Assembly: GCA_012521805.1 (NCBI GenBank)
Contig: JAAYLQ010000123.1
Location: forward strand, 1 to 10,584
DNA from: Bacillota bacterium
GTDB lineage: Bacteria > Bacillota > Limnochordia > Darwinibacteriales > DTU012
Direction of reading: 5' to 3'
Length of the DNA: 10,584 nucleotides
This document shows positions 6,150 to 10,584 of this stretch, one piece after another. A model generated the notes under the pieces. The model saw nothing but the letters and a program-made list of their open reading frames with translations. It searched no databases and was not told the origin of the DNA. How positions within the stretch are numbered: the stretch's first letter is position 1; the number at the start of each line of letters is the position of its first letter. A program made the position numbers and the translations under genes.

Positions 6150-6401
6150 GTGGCAGTAAACAAAATGGAATTGCAATGTTCAGTTAACGGGCACAATTAT
6201 GAAAAAGGTGTGTGTACTGAGTGCGGTCAATTTGAAGTGCAGATTGGCGATTTTGTCCGCCATAAGAAATTTTTCAAAGAGGGACAGATTGTCGGATTTG
6301 ATTTTGAACGCACATTTCCAATTATGGTCAAAGTGAAGCAGACAGACCCAAAGGCACGAGATATTATCTTTGCCAGCCCTGATGAATTAGAGGTTATATA
6401 A
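6150..6401 (+). CDS. Small protein with possible zinc-binding Cys/His head (83 aa)
   Basis: I do not recognise the family. The first 26 residues contain C10, H15, C22 and C25 in the order C-x4-H-x6-C-x2-C, followed by glycine, which resembles a small zinc ribbon or knuckle. The rest, from VQIGDFVRHKKFFKEGQIVG (30-49) to ASPDELEVI, looks like short beta strands, and the GDFVRHK...GQIVGF pattern recalls KOW/SH3-like barrels found in nucleic-acid- or ribosome-associated proteins. That fold is inferred from pattern only. The GTG at 6150 follows AGGAGGG (6134-6140) by 9-10 bases. Transcription probably comes from the consensus promoter at 6025-6053 through the leader terminator, and an intrinsic terminator follows the stop at 6415, so the gene is likely monocistronic. 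Function unknown; a regulatory or RNA-binding role is only a guess. Confidence 0.82.
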   Translation: MAVNKMELQCSVNGHNYEKGVCTECGQFEVQIGDFVRHKKFFKEGQIVGFDFERTFPIMVKVKQTDPKARDIIFASPDELEVI

Positions 6402-6414
6402 TATTAAATCTGGG

Positions 6415-6442
6415 AAGCTAAGAGTTTATCTTAGCTTTTTTT
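6415..6442 (+). terminator. Intrinsic terminator after the 83-residue protein gene
   Basis: AAGCTAAGA (6415-6423) and TCTTAGCTT (6429-6437) form a perfect 9-base stem with a 5-base GTTTA loop, leading into a continuous T tract from 6436 to 6442. It lies 14 bases after the stop codon and only about 10 bases before the first possible start of the following ABC ATPase gene. Confidence 0.88.
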
Positions 6443-6470
6443 CCATTTATGGATGAAGGGAAGTGCAGGT

Positions 6471-7385
6471 TTGGAAAGCATTGTGGTTCGGCAGCTGACT
6501 AAAAAGTACAGAAATCTTACCGCTGTTAATGGAATTTCCTTCACGATTAAGCAGGGTGAGATCTTCGGCATGCTCGGTCCCAACGGAGCCGGCAAAACCA
6601 CCACGGTTGAGATTCTGGTTGGACTGAGATCTGCTGATGCTGGGGAAATTAGAGTTTTGGGATTTGATCCAGCTGCTCACAAAGAAAAACTGCATCAAAA
6701 AATCGGTGTCCAGCTGCAGATGCCGGCTTTATTTCCCCGACTAACAGTGGGGGAGAGTCTGAAGCTTCATGCCAGCTTCTACCCGGCACCTTTTCCAGTG
6801 GATCAGGTCTTGGAATGGATTGGTTTAGCTGATCGGGTAAAGACCCAAACTTACAAGCTTTCCGGCGGTCAGCTGCAGCGTTTAGCGGTTGGGACTGCCA
6901 TGATCAGCAACGGGGATATTATCTTTTTGGATGAACCAACCACCGGGCTGGATCCGCAGGCTAGACGCCAGATGTGGGCTGTGATCGGTCAGCTGAAGGC
7001 GATGGGGAAAACGATCTTTTTAACCACCCATTATATGGAGGAAGCCCAGTATTTGTGCGATCGGGTGGCGATTATTGATCATGGTTCGATTATCGCCTTG
7101 GGCACTCCGGAGCAGCTGATCAGTGAACATTTTGCAGAAAAGGCAATCGAACTGCCCCAAGTCTTGGCAGAACATAAGGAAAGTCTGCTGAATCTGCCTG
7201 GAGTTACTCGAATCCAAGCTGATGGTGATAAAATTACCCTGTATGCTGCCCAGGTTGAGGCAGCAATCCGCGAATTAATTCAACGGGAAGCAGCGGGTGT
7301 GTTGACTCTCAGCGGATTATCAGTTCGCAGTGCCAGTCTTGAAGACGTGTTCCTGAAACTAACCGGAAGGAGCATGCGCCAATGA
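6471..7385 (+). CDS. ABC-2 type transporter, ATP-binding protein (304 aa)
   Basis: This is the cytoplasmic ATPase of an ABC-2 export system. Counted from TTG 6471 it shows Walker A GPNGAGKTT (36-44), Q-loop Q81 in GVQLQMPALF, signature LSGGQLQRL (130-138), Walker B IIFLDEPTTGLD (150-161, catalytic E155) and switch H187 in TTHYMEEA. A C-terminal extension of about 80 residues, ending LEDVFLKLTG, is typical of the DrrA/CcmA-like drug, antibiotic or polysaccharide export subfamily. The frame is open from an ATG at 6453, but that codon has no ribosome binding site and abuts a terminator. TTG 6471, preceded by AAGGG (6456-6460), gives MESIVVRQLTKKY, a usual family start, although GTG 6483 is also possible. 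The stop overlaps the permease start in ATGA. No clear promoter is visible. The substrate is unknown. Confidence 0.92.
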   Translation: MESIVVRQLTKKYRNLTAVNGISFTIKQGEIFGMLGPNGAGKTTTVEILVGLRSADAGEIRVLGFDPAAHKEKLHQKIGVQLQMPALFPRLTVGESLKLHASFYPAPFPVDQVLEWIGLADRVKTQTYKLSGGQLQRLAVGTAMISNGDIIFLDEPTTGLDPQARRQMWAVIGQLKAMGKTIFLTTHYMEEAQYLCDRVAIIDHGSIIALGTPEQLISEHFAEKAIELPQVLAEHKESLLNLPGVTRIQADGDKITLYAAQVEAAIRELIQREAAGVLTLSGLSVRSASLEDVFLKLTGRSMRQ

Positions 7386-8449
7386 AGATTTTTCTAAATT
7401 TGGTTTCAGCCACCCTCAAAGATATGCTCCGGGATAAAATGATTTTATTTTGGTTTATCTTATTCCCTGTTATTTTCATGTTCTTGTTCGGCTGGATCTT
7501 TTCTGGGACTGGCTCACCAATTCATTTCGATCTTGGTGTTGTGGTTGAGGGCGAAACGCCTCTCAGCGCAGCTTTAGTTTCCAGTTTGAACGCTGTTGAT
7601 GTGATCACACTGCACCAAGGTACTCTTGATGATGAGCAGGATGCATTAGCGGAGGGAGACCGGAGTGCGGTTATTGTGCTCCCTAAATTTCAAGGGGAAG
7701 GCAGTGTTACAATACCAGTTTACTATAATGCAGCAGAGCAGACGAACCACATTTTACCCCTTATGCTCGGCGAAATCTTAAACGGTGTTGAGCGGATGAT
7801 TCTGCGCCAGCCGCAGATGTTTGTCCTCGATGTTCAGCCGATCCAATCAGAACCAATCAGTGATGTGGATTATCTGCTTCCTGGGATACTAGCCATGGCT
7901 CTGATGCAGCTGGGATTGTTTGGTTCGATGAGATTGGTCTATCTGCGGGAAAAGCGGATTCTCCGCTCCTTAGGTGCCACCCCGCTGCCTAGGATCCAGA
8001 TTGTTTTTAGTGAGATTGCGGTGAGACTGCTGATCGCTTCGGTTCAAGCACTGTTGATTATTTTAATTGGATATTTTGTTTTTGATGTGAGACTGGCTGG
8101 CAGTTGGTGGCAGATTGCAGCAGCAGTGTTCTTTGGAGCAGCAGTGTTTGTCAGTATTGGTTATATGCTTGTTTCCTTTGCTCGGACAGAGGAGAGCGCC
8201 AATGGAATTCTGCAGATAGTCCAGTTTCCCATGATGTTTTTATCGGGGATCTTTTTCCCGCTGGAACTGCTGCCTTCTGTGCTGCAGCCGGTGGTAAAGG
8301 TGATTCCCCTAACATATTTAGGCGATCTGCTCCGGGGAGTGCTGGTAGGAATCCCCTATAATTATGGACCATCAGTCAGTCTTTTAGTGTTAGGAGCTTG
8401 GCTGATTGTGTCATTTTCGGCTGCTGTCCGATTTTGGCGCTGGGATTAA
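7382..8449 (+). CDS. ABC-2 type transporter, permease (355 aa)
   Basis: This is the membrane partner of the preceding ATPase. Its architecture is that of the ABC2_membrane_3 group: one N-terminal helix (about 21-40), an extracytoplasmic domain of roughly 120 residues (about 45-163), then five helices at about 165-186, 211-234, 242-263, 275-296 and 331-349. The cytoplasmic loop YLREKRILRSLGATPLPR (187-204) is the characteristic coupling segment between helices two and three, and MMFLSGIFFPLELLP (284-298) is the conserved segment near the fifth helix. The ATG at 7382 overlaps the ATPase stop by four bases, with AAGGAG (7367-7372) 9 bases upstream, so translation is probably coupled. A single permease gene implies a homodimer with two ATPase copies. 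Likely an efflux or export function; the substrate is not predictable. Confidence 0.92.
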   Translation: MKIFLNLVSATLKDMLRDKMILFWFILFPVIFMFLFGWIFSGTGSPIHFDLGVVVEGETPLSAALVSSLNAVDVITLHQGTLDDEQDALAEGDRSAVIVLPKFQGEGSVTIPVYYNAAEQTNHILPLMLGEILNGVERMILRQPQMFVLDVQPIQSEPISDVDYLLPGILAMALMQLGLFGSMRLVYLREKRILRSLGATPLPRIQIVFSEIAVRLLIASVQALLIILIGYFVFDVRLAGSWWQIAAAVFFGAAVFVSIGYMLVSFARTEESANGILQIVQFPMMFLSGIFFPLELLPSVLQPVVKVIPLTYLGDLLRGVLVGIPYNYGPSVSLLVLGAWLIVSFSAAVRFWRWD

Positions 8450-8465
8450 CAATTAAACGGTAATA

Positions 8466-8494
8466 TTGCAAATTTCAGCGGTGATTGTTACAAT
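8466..8494 (+). promoter_or_regulatory. Promoter of the Gld-type ABC operon
   Basis: TTGCAA (8466-8471, 4 of 6 matches to TTGACA) is 17 bases upstream of TACAAT (8489-8494), which also carries the TG of an extended -10 (TGTTACAAT). Transcription would begin near 8501, just ahead of the AAGGGAG ribosome binding site at 8510-8516. No terminator is visible between the previous permease and this promoter, so readthrough from upstream is also possible. Confidence 0.6.
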
Positions 8495-8524
8495 AAAGTA
8501 AAATATAAGAAGGGAGCGTTTGTG

Positions 8525-9481
8525 ATGATCGAGGTAGTTGATGTCACAAAACGATACGGCCAGCATTTAGCCTTGGATCGAGTCAGCTTCAAAGTTGACA
8601 AAGGCGAAATTTTGGGTTTTCTCGGTCCCAATGGAGCGGGCAAAAGCACGACCATGAACATCATTGCCGGTTACCTTCCTCTGACTGAGGGAACGGTAAC
8701 AGTGGACGGCCTTGATGTCCTGGATGATGCTGCTGAAGTTCGCCGCAAAATTGGGTATCTGCCGGAAGTTCCACCGTTGTACGGAGATATGACAGTCGAT
8801 GAATACTACCGCTTTGTGAGCAGGATCAAATTTGTTCCCAGAAACGAGCGCAAAAGCAATATAGATGAAGTAATGGAACGAGTACAGATTACCAATGTGC
8901 GCAAACGCTTAATTCGCAACTTATCCAAGGGATACCGCCAGCGTGTAGGTTTAGGTGCGGCGATGATCGGCAATCCTGAAGTGTTAATTCTGGACGAACC
9001 TACTGTTGGCTTGGATCCGAAGCAGATTATTGAGATCCGCAATTTGATTAAGGAGCTGGGTAAAACCCATACCGTGATTCTCAGTTCCCACATACTGCCA
9101 GAGGTAAGTGCGGTCTGTGAGCGGATTGTTATTATCAATCAAGGACGGATTGTCGCTAGCGATACTCCGGAGAATCTGTCAGCTAGGCTCGGTGGCGGTA
9201 AGGATCTTGTGATTCGGGTACCTGGACAAGCCCAACCAGCATTGGATATTCTAGCTGGAATAACTGATATTACCGATGTGGAAGTTTCCGGTGAACGGGA
9301 ACCTGATACTGTTGATTTGATTATCAAATCAGAGCGGGATATCCGCAGAGATGTTTTCTCCGCTTTTGCCAGGGCAGAACTGCCGATTCTAACTATGAAG
9401 CCGAATGATTTGACTCTCGAGGAAATATTTATCCAAGTTACTTCACAGGAGGGGATAGGGAATGCTAGCAGTTTATCTTAA
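8525..9481 (+). CDS. GldA-type ABC transporter ATP-binding protein (318 aa)
   Basis: This ATPase belongs to the GldA-like branch of ABC-2 exporters. Visible motifs are Walker A GPNGAGKSTT (34-43), the signature LSKGYRQRVGLGAAM (133-147), Walker B VLILDEPTVGLDP (153-165, catalytic E158) and switch H189 in LSSHILPEV. The Q-loop position is occupied by glutamate in YLPEVPPLYGDM (79-90), and the signature reads LSKGY rather than LSGGQ; both are usual for GldA-type proteins, so I do not treat them as defects. A C-terminal domain of about 100 residues ends in LTLEEIFIQVTS. ATG 8525 lies 8 bases after AAGGGAG (8510-8516); the GTG just before it (8522) is only 5 bases away and less likely. The gene overlaps the next permease gene by 20 bases. 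It is the first gene of a three-gene set with the permease and a GldG-like protein. Confidence 0.93.
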   Translation: MIEVVDVTKRYGQHLALDRVSFKVDKGEILGFLGPNGAGKSTTMNIIAGYLPLTEGTVTVDGLDVLDDAAEVRRKIGYLPEVPPLYGDMTVDEYYRFVSRIKFVPRNERKSNIDEVMERVQITNVRKRLIRNLSKGYRQRVGLGAAMIGNPEVLILDEPTVGLDPKQIIEIRNLIKELGKTHTVILSSHILPEVSAVCERIVIINQGRIVASDTPENLSARLGGGKDLVIRVPGQAQPALDILAGITDITDVEVSGEREPDTVDLIIKSERDIRRDVFSAFARAELPILTMKPNDLTLEEIFIQVTSQEGIGNASSLS

Positions 9482-10325
9482 AGATTTATCAGCTTATTTT
9501 CGCACCCTCACCGGTTATGTGTTCATGAGCGTTTTTTTACTGGTTTCCAGTATCTTTTTTGTGACCGGCAATGTGGTTTCGGCAAGTCCTAACTATAACT
9601 CTACTTTAGGCAATTTATTATTTGTTTTTATCCTGGTAGTGCCGATCCTGACTATGCGGTCCATGTCCGATGAGGTTGCCCATAAAACTGATCGTCTGCT
9701 CTATACAGCTCCTATTTCCCTAACGGATGTAGTTTTGGGGAAATACTTTGCTGCGGTAACAGTCTTTGCACTTACCCTGCTGATTACCTGTTTGTATCCC
9801 CTTTCCTTAAGCTTTTTTGGTGAAATTGCTGTGTGGGAAATTGTTGGCGGCACGATCGGTATTTTTCTTTTAGGCTGTGTGTCCATTGCAATCGGCATTT
9901 TTATGTCTTCCCTTACTGATAACATTGTCAATGCTGCTATCAGTACTTTTGGTGCACTCTTGGCTGTTGTATTTATTGATTCATTCCGTTCAATTTTTCC
10001 AGTGGAAATCAATCCAAATGCAGTATTTGCTGCGTTTTTGGTTTTGGCAGTCGCTCTCTGGATTTATTGGCTGACCCGCAGTTTATTTGCGGGAGCTGCT
10101 GTAGCTGTTCTAGGTCTAGCTGCAGTGGGGCTGATTTATTGGCTGCAGCCGCAGTTTTTCCAAGGTTTTGTTTTTCATTTATTGGGATGGTTCACCGTGT
10201 TTTACCATTTTTCCAATTTTAAAATGGGACTGCTGACCCTCAGCTCTGTTGTTTATTACCTCAGTTTTGTGATCGTGGTCCTGTTTTTAACAGTGAGAAC
10301 CTTAGAAAAACGGCGCTGGAGTTAA
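9462..10325 (+). CDS. GldF-type ABC transporter permease (287 aa)
   Basis: This integral membrane protein pairs with the GldA-like ATPase. About eight hydrophobic helices can be placed: 19-38, 50-66, 97-117, 128-148, 157-173, 187-203, 209-227 and 260-278. The segment ILTMRSMSDEVAHKTDRLLY (62-81) followed by TAPISLTDVVLGKY (82-95) matches the conserved cytoplasmic loop of GldF-like and related ABC-2 permeases. The C-terminal stretch FYHFSNFKMGLLTLSS (247-262), ending in LEKRRW, is also typical of this group. The ATG is preceded by GGAGGGG (9448-9454) and lies inside the end of the ATPase gene, so translation is probably coupled. A GldG-like gene starts 21 bases after the stop. In Bacteroidetes, Gld proteins support gliding; in Firmicutes the related sets have no settled substrate, so motility should not be inferred. 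Confidence 0.92.
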   Translation: MLAVYLKDLSAYFRTLTGYVFMSVFLLVSSIFFVTGNVVSASPNYNSTLGNLLFVFILVVPILTMRSMSDEVAHKTDRLLYTAPISLTDVVLGKYFAAVTVFALTLLITCLYPLSLSFFGEIAVWEIVGGTIGIFLLGCVSIAIGIFMSSLTDNIVNAAISTFGALLAVVFIDSFRSIFPVEINPNAVFAAFLVLAVALWIYWLTRSLFAGAAVAVLGLAAVGLIYWLQPQFFQGFVFHLLGWFTVFYHFSNFKMGLLTLSSVVYYLSFVIVVLFLTVRTLEKRRWS

Positions 10326-10346
10326 GGACATAGGGAGGTAATCTAA

Positions 10347-10584
10347 GTGGATAAAAGCCGACATAAAATAAAGCAGCTGTTTAGCGATCGAAAATTCCGG
10401 TATGGCGGCAGCTCAGCCCTGTTTACTGTGCTTGTAATCGCCATAGTGGTGCTCATCAACTTGATTGTTCGGTCTTATGATCTGCGGTTAGACTTAACTG
10501 CTAATAAAATGTATTCCCTTTCAGAGCAGACACTGCAGATTTTAGATAACCTTGATCGGGATGTCAATATTTATGCCTTATACC
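10347..10584 (+). CDS. GldG-like ABC transporter auxiliary protein, N-terminus (partial)
   Basis: Only the first 79 codons are present; the gene continues past the right edge. A GTG at 10347 follows GGGAGGT (10333-10339) by 7 bases. A positively charged start (DKSRHKIKQLFSDRKFRYGG) leads into one membrane helix at about residues 25-42 (LFTVLVIAIVVLINLIV), placing the rest outside the membrane. After it come YDLRLDLTANKMYSLSEQT (45-63) and LDNLDRDVNIYALY. The LDLTxNKxYSLS pattern directly after the helix is the hallmark of GldG-family (ABC_transp_aux) proteins. Position after a GldF-like permease fits that assignment. The substrate-binding or auxiliary domain lies outside the window, so nothing can be said of its completeness. 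Confidence 0.85.
   Translation, partial: MDKSRHKIKQLFSDRKFRYGGSSALFTVLVIAIVVLINLIVRSYDLRLDLTANKMYSLSEQTLQILDNLDRDVNIYALY

Noticed and set aside
8104..8372. Open frames on both strands inside the first ABC-2 permease gene
   Set aside because: They overlap a well-supported membrane protein gene and have low-complexity, family-less translations without ribosome binding sites.
8806..9138. Minus-strand open frame of 110 codons
   Set aside because: It is the antisense shadow of the GldA-type ATPase gene, whose motifs and ribosome binding site are clear.

Overview
The window looks like chromosomal DNA of a motile, Gram-positive-type bacterium of the phylum Bacillota (Firmicutes). I base this on strong AGGAGG-like ribosome binding sites with frequent GTG/TTG starts, consensus sigma-A promoters, a sigma-28/sigma-D flagellin promoter, a DUF3784-type membrane protein and moderate GC content (judged by eye). 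The exact lineage cannot be fixed from the sequence; a clostridia-like or Limnochordia-like organism is a guess.

Layout. Positions 1-727 (minus strand) hold the N-terminal membrane half of an ABC exporter that runs off the left edge. Divergent from it, 883-1710 encodes a minimal flagellin behind a well-formed sigma-28 promoter. A bidirectional terminator (1773-1815) separates it from the convergent genes for the RNA ligase RtcB (1823-2923) and an exonuclease III-family AP endonuclease (2992-3768), both on the minus strand. Next come two plus-strand membrane protein genes (3926-4294 and 4318-5061), the second being DUF3784 plus a PH-like domain. A second bidirectional terminator (5074-5100) separates these from a convergent inositol-monophosphatase-family gene (5104-5868, minus). 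The 281-base gap after it contains a perfect consensus promoter followed almost at once by an intrinsic terminator, then a gene for an 83-residue protein with a possible zinc-binding head (6150-6401) and its own terminator.

The right third (6471-10584) carries two adjacent ABC-2 type export systems. The first is an ATPase-permease pair with a 4-base overlap. The second, with its own promoter, is an ATPase-permease-auxiliary set of the GldA/GldF/GldG type; the GldG-like gene is cut by the right edge.

Most genes are recognisable housekeeping or transport functions in short independent units; I see no mobile element, CRISPR array, rRNA or tRNA. The most unusual spot is the promoter-terminator leader before the 83-residue gene, which has the layout of a transcription attenuator and includes a 14-codon ORF spanning the hairpin. 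I do not see a clear previously undescribed multi-gene system.
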